Assembly (NCBI GenBank): GCA_965215155.1
Contig: CBDCCY010000004.1
Location: 2,232,001-2,296,000 of the forward strand
From: JAGWAJ01 sp965215155
GTDB lineage: Bacteria > Acidobacteriota > Vicinamibacteria > Vicinamibacterales > UBA8438
DNA length: 64,000 nucleotides
Direction of reading: 5' to 3'
The notes under the pieces were generated by a model. The model worked only from the letters and a program-made list of their open reading frames with translations, made no database searches and had not been told where the DNA came from. The position numbers and the translations under genes are program-made. This document shows, piece by piece, positions 9,254 to 17,357 of the stretch (the first letter of the stretch is position 1; the number at the start of each line of letters is the position of its first letter).

Positions 9254-9919
9254 ATGCGACTGACCGACCTGTTCGACAGAGAGCGCGCCTTCCGCTTCCT
9301 CCTGGGCTTCGTCTTCGCGCTGCTGTTCCTCGCCGTGGTCGCGCTGCCGGCGAGCTCGCTGGCCGGGTTCTACGACAACCTCGACGGGCTCAGCGACAGC
9401 GTCGAGCGCGAGGACTTCGAGCGGGCGGAGTCCGAGCTCGGCAACGTGACCGGCTTCTACGAGAGCAGCCGGGCGTGGGGGCTGCAGTGGTTCGCCGACG
9501 CCTACCTCTTCTCCGACGCGTTCCTGCAGCAGGCCTCGTACAACTACCTGACGGGGAACTTCGAGGCGGTGGTGCGCGATCTGGCCGACGAGATCGACGA
9601 CCCGCGGGCGTCGCACCTGCTCGGATCGGCGAAGTTCCAGTTGGCGCGCCTGCGCTACCGCGCCATTCCCGACGAGGACGAGAACGGCGAGGCGCGCAAG
9701 CTGGGCATCATCCAGGAAGTGCTCGAGGACGTGAACGCGGACTACGAGCGGGCGCTGCGGAGCGACCGATCGGGCCGCTTCGACTACAAGTGGAACTACG
9801 ACCTGACGAGCGACCCGGAGGCCGTCCGCCGGGCCCTCGAGCCGTTGCGCGAGATCGAGCCGCCGCAGCTCGAGCAGATGCGGGGCGAGGGGACGCCCGT
9901 CCGCCGCCGGCGGGGCTAG
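9254..9919 (+). CDS. Small membrane protein in MxaK position
   Basis: 221-residue protein with one N-terminal hydrophobic segment (FLLGFVFALLFLAVVAL, about residues 14-30) and a charged, helical remainder rich in Glu, Asp and Arg. No catalytic motif is seen. In methylotroph clusters the small single-helix protein between the two VWA genes is MxaK; the call rests on position, size and topology. The start at 9254 follows GAAAGAG by about six bases. Its TAG stop is the first base triplet of a dispersed repeat copy that separates it from the next operon gene. Confidence 0.65.
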   Translation: MRLTDLFDRERAFRFLLGFVFALLFLAVVALPASSLAGFYDNLDGLSDSVEREDFERAESELGNVTGFYESSRAWGLQWFADAYLFSDAFLQQASYNYLTGNFEAVVRDLADEIDDPRASHLLGSAKFQLARLRYRAIPDEDENGEARKLGIIQEVLEDVNADYERALRSDRSGRFDYKWNYDLTSDPEAVRRALEPLREIEPPQLEQMRGEGTPVRRRRG

Positions 9920-9997
9920 GAGGCTGCGCCGCAGAACGTATCATGGAGAATCCCGTGCCAGCGCAGACTCCCGACGCGCCCGTGAGGGCGCGCTAGC
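9916..9997 (+). repeat. Dispersed double-hairpin repeat, type 1, copy A
   Basis: About 82 bases. It starts with CTAGGAG, where TAG is the stop codon of the MxaK-like gene, continues GCTGCGCCGCAGAAC, has a closing arm GCGCAGACTCC, and ends in a second stem CGCGCCCGTGAGGGCGCG. Closely related copies start at 29995, 38860 and 44014. This copy lies inside the mxa-like operon, between two cotranscribed genes. Confidence 0.85.
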
Positions 9998-10020
9998 ACG
10001 GGGCGGGATCCGAGAAGGCC

Positions 10021-11100
10021 GTGCCTACCGCACTGCGCGAGAGCGTCGAGTTCCAGAACCCCGAGTACCTGGCGGTTCTGCCGATCGCGGGCCTGCTGCT
10101 GCTGATCGGTCTGCTGATCTTTGCGCTCCGGCTGCGGCTGCGGCCGCCCCGGACGCACGGTTCCTCCTACCCCCTGCTGGGGCACATCAAGTTCTGGTTC
10201 CTGGCCGTCCTGGCCATGGCGGTCCTCTCCGTGGCCGCCGCCCGCCCGTTCTGGGTGTTCGGCGGTTCGAGCTTCAAGCGGGGAGACGTCGACGTCGTGG
10301 TGGCGATCGACGCCTCCGCGTCGATGTGGGTCCAGGACCTTGGTCCGTCCCGCCTGGAGCTCGCCGTTCGCGAGGTGCTGAACCTCTACACGCTGGACAT
10401 CCTGACCCCGGGCGACCGGGTGGCGCTCTTCGTCTTCGGAACGACCGCGCTGCGCCAGGTCCACATGTCGTCGAACGCGGAGCGGTTCATCGAGCAGGTG
10501 GGGCAGGTGAGCCCGCCGGCTGCGCTGTCGGGGGACGCGTTCCCGTGGGACAGCGACGTGGCCGCGGCGTTCGAGCACATCTACCAGTCGCTCGACAACC
10601 AGGACCGCTTCGAGAGCGGCGACGAGGAGTGGCAGCCGGAGGAGCGCTCCGACCGGGTCGTGCTGCTCTTCACCGACGGCGACTTCGCGGCCGACGCCGA
10701 GCAGCTTGCGCGGCTCGACCAGGCGCTCTCCGAGTTCCGCCGGCGCGGCCTCACCGTCTACCCGGTGGCCATCGGCTCCCGGACCGGCGTCGAGCTCGAC
10801 ATCGTGCTCCAGGACTACGTGCGCGGCGTCGACTACGACGAGACACTCGAGGCGGACCTCGAGGGCATCCGCACCGCCATCAACACCGACGGGCTCGGCA
10901 TGCTCGAGACGCGCCTCGGCGGCACGTCGTACATCCTCGACAGCGCCGGCCTCTCCGCCGACAGCTTCCTCCAGAACGCCATCAACGCGCACCGCAGCGT
11001 CACCTTCCAGTTGATCCCGGCCGAGGACACGCAGGAGATCTGGCAGGGGGTCGTGACGTTCGCGGTCGTTCTCTTCGTCGTCGCGATGCTCTTCTACTGA
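10021..11100 (+). CDS. VWA domain membrane protein (BatA/MxaL-like)
   Basis: 359-residue VWA protein with N-terminal helices (about residues 17-37 and 58-75), a VWA domain with metal site DASAS at 97-101 and a LLFTDGD segment near residue 218, and a C-terminal helix ending at the stop (VVTFAVVLFVVAMLFY). It starts with GTG at 10021. It is the sixth gene of the MoxR operon and corresponds by order to mxaL. The two VWA proteins of the operon are clearly different sequences, not a recent duplication. Confidence 0.83.
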   Translation: MPTALRESVEFQNPEYLAVLPIAGLLLLIGLLIFALRLRLRPPRTHGSSYPLLGHIKFWFLAVLAMAVLSVAAARPFWVFGGSSFKRGDVDVVVAIDASASMWVQDLGPSRLELAVREVLNLYTLDILTPGDRVALFVFGTTALRQVHMSSNAERFIEQVGQVSPPAALSGDAFPWDSDVAAAFEHIYQSLDNQDRFESGDEEWQPEERSDRVVLLFTDGDFAADAEQLARLDQALSEFRRRGLTVYPVAIGSRTGVELDIVLQDYVRGVDYDETLEADLEGIRTAINTDGLGMLETRLGGTSYILDSAGLSADSFLQNAINAHRSVTFQLIPAEDTQEIWQGVVTFAVVLFVVAMLFY

Positions 11101-11121
11101 CGTCGCGCCGCCCGGGCGGTG

Positions 11122-11586
11122 TCAGTCGAGCGTGAGCACGACGCCCAGCAGCGTGCCGATGACGGACACGAACACCGTCGTCAGCACGCCCATGGTCCAC
11201 AGGAACTGGCGGGACAGCTTCTGGTCCAGGGCGGCGATCTGCCCTTCCAGGTCATGGAAGCGGCGGTCGATGGTTGCGAACCGCTGGTCGATGGCTGCGA
11301 ACCGGAGGTCGATGGTTGCAAACCGCTGGTCGATGGTTGCGAACCACTGGTCGATGGTAGCGAACCGCTGGTCAACGGCTTCGAACCGCCGGTCGATGGC
11401 GTCGAAGCGGCGGTCGACGGCCTCGAACCGCCGGTCGATGGCGTCGAAGCGTCCGTCGAGGCCGTCGATGCGCCGGTCGACCTTGGCGTCGAGCTGCACG
11501 ACGAGAGTGCGCAACTCACCGACGTCGCCGCCCCGCTGCTTCACCTGCTCCTCGAGAAGCGCGACCCGTTCGTCGAGTGTGGGCAT
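11122..11586 (-). CDS. Heptad-repeat coiled-coil membrane-anchored protein
   Basis: 154-residue protein of unknown function. Residues about 35-125 are near-perfect seven-residue repeats of the form D-x-RF-x-A-I/V (for example RRFDAID, RRFEAVD, QRFATID), forming a long predicted coiled coil encoded by 21-base tandem repeats at about 11240-11490. A C-terminal hydrophobic segment (TVFVSVIGTLLGVVLTL) would anchor it in the membrane. The start at ATG 11586 gives MPTLDERVALLEEQ, itself heptad-like. The gene is convergent with the MoxR operon. A structural or adaptor role is possible, but nothing in the sequence assigns one. Confidence 0.7.
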   Translation of the reverse strand: MPTLDERVALLEEQVKQRGGDVGELRTLVVQLDAKVDRRIDGLDGRFDAIDRRFEAVDRRFDAIDRRFEAVDQRFATIDQWFATIDQRFATIDLRFAAIDQRFATIDRRFHDLEGQIAALDQKLSRQFLWTMGVLTTVFVSVIGTLLGVVLTLD

Positions 11587-11782
11587 GCCCTTCGCGGCAA
11601 GCACGAGGCGTGCCGCGGGGATGCCGCTCTCCCGCGCGGTCCCCGGGAGTGCGCCTCGCGGCTGTCGCGATTCACCACCCGGCGCCGCCCGTCGATTATT
11701 GCGTACCCGGAAATCCGGGCGCGGGCCCGGCCGGTTCCGGCCGCGGCGGGGCCGTCCAGCGTGACGCTCGACGACGGCGAGC

Positions 11783-12907
11783 GTGGTGGCGATCGTGCCG
11801 ACGACGTCCTTCTCCGGTTGGTTCCGGCCCAGCTCTTGCGACGAGCCGGACTTCTCGCCGAGCTACTCGGTCGCCCGGCGCCGGTTCCGCGAAGCGGCTC
11901 GGGAAGAACGCGCCGGGCTCGAGGCGTTCCCGCTCTCCGGGCGCGGTCCCGATGGCGAGTCCCTCACGGTCGACGTCGGGACGGTCGGCGCCGACCGGCC
12001 GAAGCGGGCAATCGTCGTCTCGTCCGGCTTGCACGGGGTCGAGGGCTTCTTCGGGTCGGCGGTCCAGTTGGCGTGGCTGCGCGGCGTGCGCGCCGGCCGC
12101 ATCACCGTTCCGCCGGGGACGACGGTCGTACTGGTGCACGCCCTCAACCCGTACGGCTTCGCCTGGCGCCGGCGTGCGAACGAGCGGAACGTGGATCTCA
12201 ACCGGAACTTCCTCGACGCCGGGGAGGCGTACGTCGGCGCGCCGCCCCTGCACGACCGCGTCCACCGGCTGTTGAACCCCGGCACGCCGCCGTCTTCCGC
12301 CGGCCTTTTCCCCGCGCAGGCGGTTTGGGCGGTCTGCCGCCACGGCCTGGCCGCGCTCCGCTCGGCCGTCGCCGAGGGGCAGTACGATCATCCGTCGGGC
12401 CTCTTCTTCGGCGGGCACGAGGCGGAGGCCTCGACCCGTCTGGTCCGGGAGTGCTTCTGGATCTGGACGCGGGGGGCCGCGGAGGTCGTCCACCTGGACC
12501 TGCACACGGGGCTGGGCCGCTACGCCGGCTGCCAGATCCTGGTCGAGCCGGTTCACGCGCCGGAGATCGCCTGGTATCGGCAGCGCTTCGATCCGGCGCG
12601 CGTCGTCTCCGTGGCCGAGAGCGGCGCCTACGCCGCCCGCGGCGTGATGGGCGCGTGGCTGGGTCGGCACGCCGAGGCTCGTCGGTACCGGTTCGCCTGC
12701 GTGGAGATCGGGACGCATTCGTCCCTGCGCGTGCTCCGGGCCCTGCGGGCGGAGAACCGAGCCCACCGCTTCTCGGCTCCGGGCTCCGGCTCGTACGAAC
12801 GAGCGAAGCGGGAACTGGTGGAGTGCTTCTGTCCAGCGAACACGACGTGGCGCCGGCGGACAGTTCGAGAAACCCTGAAGGTCATCGCCCGGGTGACCGC
12901 GGGCTGA
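11783..12907 (+). CDS. DUF2817 (M14-like) zinc peptidase-family protein
   Basis: 374-residue protein of the DUF2817 family, related to M14 carboxypeptidases. Candidate zinc ligands are in SSGLHGVEGFFGS (His, Glu) and VHLDLHTGLG (His); a later VEIGTHSS supplies a candidate catalytic Glu. The NPYGFAWRRRANERNVDLNRNF segment is the family's signature Asn/Arg-rich region. No signal peptide is seen, so it is probably cytoplasmic. The GTG at 11783 is the only good start near the domain; translation could start a few codons later. Substrate unknown. Confidence 0.78.
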   Translation: MVAIVPTTSFSGWFRPSSCDEPDFSPSYSVARRRFREAAREERAGLEAFPLSGRGPDGESLTVDVGTVGADRPKRAIVVSSGLHGVEGFFGSAVQLAWLRGVRAGRITVPPGTTVVLVHALNPYGFAWRRRANERNVDLNRNFLDAGEAYVGAPPLHDRVHRLLNPGTPPSSAGLFPAQAVWAVCRHGLAALRSAVAEGQYDHPSGLFFGGHEAEASTRLVRECFWIWTRGAAEVVHLDLHTGLGRYAGCQILVEPVHAPEIAWYRQRFDPARVVSVAESGAYAARGVMGAWLGRHAEARRYRFACVEIGTHSSLRVLRALRAENRAHRFSAPGSGSYERAKRELVECFCPANTTWRRRTVRETLKVIARVTAG

Positions 12908-12919
12908 GCAGCGCGAATG

Positions 12920-13404
12920 CTATTGGTCACGAGTCTGATCGACGACGACGAACTCGAACCACACGCTGTGAAGGTGGTGGAAGTCCTTGTCCGTGGACAC
13001 CAGCGCTGCGTTGCTGGCGTGGGCGGTGGCCGCGATCCAAGGGTCGTTCTGGCTCATGGAAAACAGCAGGTTGCGGTGGGGGGGGGGGCGCTTCCGGGCG
13101 AATCGACCCGACCACCGTGTGTCCAAGCGTCAATCAGCGCGTATGCACTGAGGATGGGCGCGCGATTGATGTCGAGTCAAGGAACATCGCGCAGGACTTG
13201 CTCGAGTTCCATGCGCCTGTTTCTGCCCCAGCCGCGTTTCTCGGCAAGGGCAAGGATCTCTCCGTGACAAATCGCCGAAGTGTACGAGGGCACCTCTGGG
13301 CTATCCAGCTTGAGATGATCGACCGTGTAGCGAGCCCACCGTGCACTCCTCGTGAGCCCAAGGAGCAGGCCCGTGTCGAGAAGATACCGGCGACGGTTCG
13401 CCAT
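12920..13404 (-). pseudogene. PIN-domain toxin (VapC-like), broken by TGA and frameshift
   Basis: Read on the minus strand from ATG 13404, the gene encodes a PIN-type endonuclease start (YLLDTGLLLGL with the first acidic residue, then HGEILALAEKRGWG). An in-frame TGA at 13177-13179 follows VLRDVP; beyond it the same frame continues as LDINRAPILSAYALIDAW, typical PIN sequence. An 11-G run (plus strand 13078-13088) then shifts the frame, after which QNDPWIAATAHA and STDKDFHHL supply the last acidic residues. All parts of a PIN protein of about 160 residues are present across two frames. The start overlaps the stop of the upstream partner gene as TGATG, the usual toxin-antitoxin layout. Genuine decay, sequencing error or slippage at the G run are all possible. 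Confidence 0.75.
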
Positions 13405-13892
13405 CAGTCGATCTGGTCCAGAAGCTCATCTACGGGCTCGTCTCCGGGCCAGGTTCCCCAGAGCCTCATGAAGTTGGCTGAACCCGCACGCTTGTCCTGA
13501 ACTCGCATCGATTCCAAGGCGCGTTGATGCCCAACGCTTGGCAGTTCTTCGAAGACCTCGTCGCCCGACTGACGAGCGGCGATCCTCTGGGCCTCGATGA
13601 TCCTCGGCCGGCCGTTGGCCTTGAAATGTACCGTTCCCTGGACAGTGGCTTGCCCACCCCACAACGGACGCAACGATTCCGTGCCCACGGCCGCCGAATC
13701 AAGCCGGCCGAATAGCTGCGCACCGCTGCTCGTGACGAGACGAAATCCGCCGCTGCGATGCTTGATCTCGTCGAGTCGGCCGCTAACGACAAAGGCTCTC
13801 GGAGCCGGAATCTCGCTCAGTCGCTCGCGCACGCGGGCGCAACTTTCGTCATCCAATGTGAACAGTGGCGGCCCGTTGTCCCCAGCGGTCAA
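13404..13892 (-). CDS. Putative antitoxin/partner of PIN toxin
   Basis: 162-residue protein not recognised as a classic antitoxin. The middle (about residues 30-110) is a predicted beta-rich segment (VVSGRLDEIKHRSGGFRLV, QATVQGTVHFK). The C-terminus LWGTWPGDEPVDELLDQID resembles the short acidic tail WPGDE-x-x-EELL seen on partners that precede PIN genes and probably neutralises the toxin. Its stop overlaps the PIN start (TGATG), so the two were translated together. Intact here although the toxin is broken. Confidence 0.6.
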   Translation of the reverse strand: MTAGDNGPPLFTLDDESCARVRERLSEIPAPRAFVVSGRLDEIKHRSGGFRLVTSSGAQLFGRLDSAAVGTESLRPLWGGQATVQGTVHFKANGRPRIIEAQRIAARQSGDEVFEELPSVGHQRALESMRVQDKRAGSANFMRLWGTWPGDEPVDELLDQID

Positions 13893-14116
13893 TTCATAGC
13901 GGACGCCCGGAACGCCAGCGGCTCGCAGCCCGGCAGGATGTCCCCTCGACGCAGAGTCCCGCAGGCCTCCGCGTTCTCGCAGCCCTCGCGGTCATCGTGC
14001 TGGCCGTGAGCCGCAGCATGCATTATGGCGCAGCCAGGCGCGTGGCGACACCGCAATCCAGAGATGTCCGTGACGGGGCGAGGCGTATCGCTGAGGTATG
14101 GCCCTCGCGGAGCGCG

Positions 14117-14776
14117 CTACCGATCCACAATCTCCGCGACCTCGCCGTTCGTGATCAGCTCCGGCTCGGTCGCAGCTTGGATCTCGTCGACGGTCACGCC
14201 GGGGGCCCGTTCCAGGAGGCGCAGACCGTCGGGCGTCACCTCGAGGACGGCGAGCGAGGTGACGATCGTGTTGACGACGCCCTTGCCGGTCAGCGGCAGG
14301 CTGCACTCGTTGAGGATCTTCTTGTCGCCCCGCTTCGAGACGTGATCCATCACGATCAGCACACGCTTGGCGCCGGAGACGAGGTCCATCGCGCCGCCGG
14401 GCCCCTTGACCATCGCTCCGGGGATCATCCAGTTGGCGAGGTCGCCGGTGGCGGAGACCTGCATCGCGCCGAGGATGGCCAGGTCGATGTGGCCGCCCCG
14501 GATCATGGCGAAGCTCTGGGCGCTGCTGAAGTAGCTGGCCCCGGGGACCGCGGTGACGGTCTCCTTGCCGGCGTTGATCAGGTCGGCGTCGATCTCGTCC
14601 TCGGTGGGGTAGGGCCCGATGCCGAGCAGGCCGTTCTCGCTCTGCAGCATGATGCGCACGTCGGGAGGGATGAAGCTGGCGCAGAGCGTCGGGATGCCGA
14701 TCCCGAGGTTGACGTAGTGGCCGTCCTTCATCTCGCGCGCGGCGCGCCGGGCGATCTGCTCTCGGTTCAGGGCCAC
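14117..14776 (-). CDS. scoB: 3-oxoacid CoA-transferase subunit B
   Basis: 219-residue beta subunit of a two-component CoA-transferase (succinyl-CoA:3-ketoacid or acetate/acetoacetate type). Family landmarks are VNLGIGIPTL, the SENGLLGIG motif carrying the catalytic Glu that forms the CoA thioester, GGHIDLAILGAMQV and VMDHVSKRG. GTG at 14776 is preceded by GAGGAG at about six bases and gives the expected length. It follows subunit A by 29 bases. Together the pair activates or degrades ketone-body-type acids; the actual acid cannot be told from sequence. Confidence 0.92.
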   Translation of the reverse strand: MALNREQIARRAAREMKDGHYVNLGIGIPTLCASFIPPDVRIMLQSENGLLGIGPYPTEDEIDADLINAGKETVTAVPGASYFSSAQSFAMIRGGHIDLAILGAMQVSATGDLANWMIPGAMVKGPGGAMDLVSGAKRVLIVMDHVSKRGDKKILNECSLPLTGKGVVNTIVTSLAVLEVTPDGLRLLERAPGVTVDEIQAATEPELITNGEVAEIVDR

Positions 14777-14805
14777 GTGCGACTCCTCAGGTTCCCCGCC
14801 GGCGG

Positions 14806-15507
14806 CTACGCCGGGCGCGTCTTGCGGCGCTCGATCACCTTCTCGGGGTTCTCGCCGACGACGACGCGGTCGACGTAGACGGCCGGGGTGTGAACGAGGT
14901 GCGGATCGAGGTCCCCGGCGGGCACGACCTCCTCGACCTCCGCAACGGTCACCGCGCCCGCCTCGGCCATCGGCGGGTTGAAGTTGCGCGCCGTCATCCG
15001 GTAGACGAGGTTCCCGGCCTCGTCCGCCTTCCACGCCTTCACCAGCGCCAGGTCGGCGTGCAGCGCCGTCTCGAGCACCTGCCAGCGGCCGTCGATCTCG
15101 CGCGTCTCCTTGCCCTCCGTGAGCGGCGTGCCGTAGCCGGTGGGCGTGAAGAACGCGCCGATGCCGGCGCCGCCGGCCCGGATGCGCTCGGCCATCGTGC
15201 CCTGCGGGTTCAGCTCGACCTCGAGCGAACCGTCGAGGAACTGGCCCTCGAACGTCTTGTTCTCGCCGACGTAGCTGGCGATCATCTTGCGGATCTGCCG
15301 CGTGTCGAGCAGCAGCCCCAGGCCGGCCCCGTCCACGCCGGCGTTGTTGCTGATGCAGGTGAGGCCCGTCACGCCCGAGTCGCGCAGCGCCACGCACAGG
15401 TTCTGCGGGACGCCGCAGAGGCCGAACCCGCCGACCATGATCGTCATGCCGTCGCGCAGAACGCCCTCGAGGGCGGCGGCGGAGCTGGGGTAGACCTTCC
15501 CGGCCAT
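14806..15507 (-). CDS. scoA: 3-oxoacid CoA-transferase subunit A
   Basis: 233-residue alpha subunit. The glycine-rich GGFGLCGVPQNL near residue 27 is the CoA-transferase family signature, with SNNAGVDGAGLGLLL and TPTGYGTPL downstream. It precedes subunit B on the same strand, and the two form the heteromeric enzyme that moves CoA between succinyl- or acetyl-CoA and a 3-oxoacid. The preceding gene is a 3-hydroxyisobutyrate-dehydrogenase-type enzyme about 80 bases upstream, suggesting one operon for branched-chain or hydroxy-acid catabolism (inference). Confidence 0.92.
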   Translation of the reverse strand: MAGKVYPSSAAALEGVLRDGMTIMVGGFGLCGVPQNLCVALRDSGVTGLTCISNNAGVDGAGLGLLLDTRQIRKMIASYVGENKTFEGQFLDGSLEVELNPQGTMAERIRAGGAGIGAFFTPTGYGTPLTEGKETREIDGRWQVLETALHADLALVKAWKADEAGNLVYRMTARNFNPPMAEAGAVTVAEVEEVVPAGDLDPHLVHTPAVYVDRVVVGENPEKVIERRKTRPA

Positions 15508-15586
15508 CGTCGATTCCTGACTGCTCCCGTCGTCGCCCCGTCGTGCGTCTCTCTCCGGCGTCTGCCGTCGCCCGGTCCGGCGCGGG

Positions 15587-16489
15587 TCAGGACTTCATCG
15601 GTCCGCCCGGCACGCCGGCGCCCTGCCGGACGAAGCGGGCCAGGTTCGACATGTCCTCGTCGCCGAAGCCCTGCGCGATGAGCGCGTCCTCGATCGTCGC
15701 TACGAGGCTTGCGATCGGCACCGGCACCTGGAGCTCGCGCGCCGTCTCGAGCGCGATGCCGAGGTCCTTGCGGTGGAGCCGGGTCCGGAAGCCGAGCGGA
15801 TAGTCGTCGTTCAGCATCCGGTCCGCACGGTTGTTGAGGATCCACGACCCGGCGACGCCGCCCCCGATCGCCTCGACCACCCGCTCGGGGTCCGCGCCGG
15901 CCCGGTGGGCGAGGGTGAGCGCCTCGGCCAGGGCCATGAACGTGCCGGTGATCGCGACCTGGTTCGCGACCTTCGCGATCTGCCCGCAGCCGACGGGGCC
16001 GATGCGGGTCACCTTGGCGCCGATGATCTGAAGCACCGGCTCGGCGCGCGCGAAGTCCTCCTCGCTGCCGCCGCACATGATGGTCAGCGTCCCCTTGATG
16101 GCGCCCTCCGAGCCGCCCGACACCGGCGCGTCGACGTAGCCGATCCCCTTGGCCCGGAACGCGTCCGCGATCCGCCGCGTCGCGGCGGGGGCGATCGACG
16201 AGCAGTCGATGACGAGGCCGCCTTCCCGCAGGCCGTCGACGACCCCGTGGCCGTGCCCGGGGCAGAGCAGCACCGCCTCGACGTCCGGCGTGTCCGAGAC
16301 GCAGCTCAGGACGATGTCGACGCCGGCCGCCGCCTCGGCTGGCGTGGCGGCACGCTTCGCGCCGAGCTCCGCAAGCGGCTCCTCGCGGTCGCGCGTCCGA
16401 TTGTGGACCGTGACCTCGCATCCGGCCTTGAGCAGGTTGGTCGCCATCGGGGCGCCCATCGTCCCCATGCCGAGCACGGCAATCTTCAT
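15587..16489 (-). CDS. NAD(P)-dependent beta-hydroxyacid dehydrogenase (3-hydroxyisobutyrate dehydrogenase type)
   Basis: 300-residue enzyme of the 3-hydroxyisobutyrate dehydrogenase/tartronate semialdehyde reductase family. The N-terminal Rossmann fingerprint VLGMGTMGAPMATNL binds the cofactor; NRT at the end of the second strand suggests NADP is possible. The substrate motif DAPVSGGSEGA and the catalytic Lys in KVANQ are intact. It is on the same strand as and upstream of the CoA-transferase genes, consistent with valine or hydroxy-acid breakdown. Substrate choice among 3-hydroxyisobutyrate, tartronate semialdehyde or succinic semialdehyde is open. Confidence 0.88.
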   Translation of the reverse strand: MKIAVLGMGTMGAPMATNLLKAGCEVTVHNRTRDREEPLAELGAKRAATPAEAAAGVDIVLSCVSDTPDVEAVLLCPGHGHGVVDGLREGGLVIDCSSIAPAATRRIADAFRAKGIGYVDAPVSGGSEGAIKGTLTIMCGGSEEDFARAEPVLQIIGAKVTRIGPVGCGQIAKVANQVAITGTFMALAEALTLAHRAGADPERVVEAIGGGVAGSWILNNRADRMLNDDYPLGFRTRLHRKDLGIALETARELQVPVPIASLVATIEDALIAQGFGDEDMSNLARFVRQGAGVPGGPMKS

Positions 16490-16517
16490 CGCGGTGGTCT
16501 CCTCGTCGGGCGGTCGC

Positions 16518-17249
16518 TCAAACGCGCGCGTGGACGATGCCGCGCCCCGATTGCGGGCGGTTGGTCACAAGCGCGACCAGCTTCTTCCAGTAGCGAAATG
16601 ACGGGGTGTAGACGGTCGTGATCTCGCTGAAACCGACGGATTGTAGCATCTGGGTCAGCGCCGCCACGGTCGGCATCGCGCACATCTCGTACGGCGCCTC
16701 CCGCGCCTGCTCGTCCCCCGGGAAGAACGGCACCAGCGGGTAGCGCTCGTGCACGAACGGCAGCAGCACGTGCGTCTCGCAGACGAGCAGCCGCCGGGTC
16801 ACGCGGGCGACGCGCTCGAGCGCCGCGAGGGGGTTCCGCAGGTGGTAGAAGACGCCGAGCAGCAGCACCAGGTCGAACTGGCCGACCTCCGCCGGGTCGA
16901 GCTCGTGGACGTCGGCCCGGCGGTGCTCGACCTTCGACCCGAGCCGCTCGCGCGCCGCCTCGAACTCGCGCATCCCGAAGCGGTCCCAGGCGTAGCTGTC
17001 GACGGCCAGCACGCGGTCGGCGCCCCGGCGCTCGCACTCGAACGAGAAGAAGCCGTGCCAGGCGCCGATGTCGAGGACGGTCCAGCCCGTCAGATCCTCC
17101 GGCAACTGCAGCAGGCGCAGCCGCCGCTCGAAGCGGCGGCGGATGCGGCCCTCCGGCGTGTACGAAGCCGCCCCGGTGTCGGGGCGGCTGATGACCTGGT
17201 GAGGACGATCGCCCATGACGAAGCCGTCGGCCGCGGACCCGCCGCGCAA
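16518..17249 (-). CDS. Class I SAM methyltransferase (CmoB/DUF1698-like)
   Basis: 243-residue methyltransferase; an internal ATG at 17216 is also possible. The SAM-binding motif VLDIGAWHGFFSFE lies near residue 60, an acidic VLAVDSY strand end follows, and LVLLLGVFYHLRNPL is very close to the tRNA wobble-uridine enzyme CmoB and its DUF1698 relatives. The protein lacks the N-terminal helical domain of full CmoB (about 320 residues), so it is likely a relative with another substrate. It is 28 bases upstream of the dehydrogenase gene on the same strand. Confidence 0.78.
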   Translation of the reverse strand: MRGGSAADGFVMGDRPHQVISRPDTGAASYTPEGRIRRRFERRLRLLQLPEDLTGWTVLDIGAWHGFFSFECERRGADRVLAVDSYAWDRFGMREFEAARERLGSKVEHRRADVHELDPAEVGQFDLVLLLGVFYHLRNPLAALERVARVTRRLLVCETHVLLPFVHERYPLVPFFPGDEQAREAPYEMCAMPTVAALTQMLQSVGFSEITTVYTPSFRYWKKLVALVTNRPQSGRGIVHARV

Positions 17250-17357
17250 CCGTGCACCTTACATCAGCGTCGCCGCGAACGGGTGTAAGATCCGCGGCAT
17301 GAGGCGTGCGCGCGCCGATCCGACCGCGCGCGCACGACGGTGTTCAAGGGGGGAGCC

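Noticed and set aside
11240..11490. CRISPR-like tandem repeat.
   Set aside because: Contiguous 21-base units encoding heptads, without unique spacers.
11119..13500. A 793-residue open frame on the plus strand with VDGCEP-type repeats.
   Set aside because: The repeats are the reverse reading of the coiled-coil gene, and the frame runs through the DUF2817 gene in the wrong frame.
13893..14116. Possible small gene between the antitoxin-like gene and the CoA-transferase.
   Set aside because: No supported start, ribosome site or conserved-looking product in about 220 bases.
14806..15397. N-terminal extension of subunit B frame into subunit A.
   Set aside because: The extension is an out-of-frame reading of scoA; GTG 14776 with GAGGAG upstream gives the normal length.
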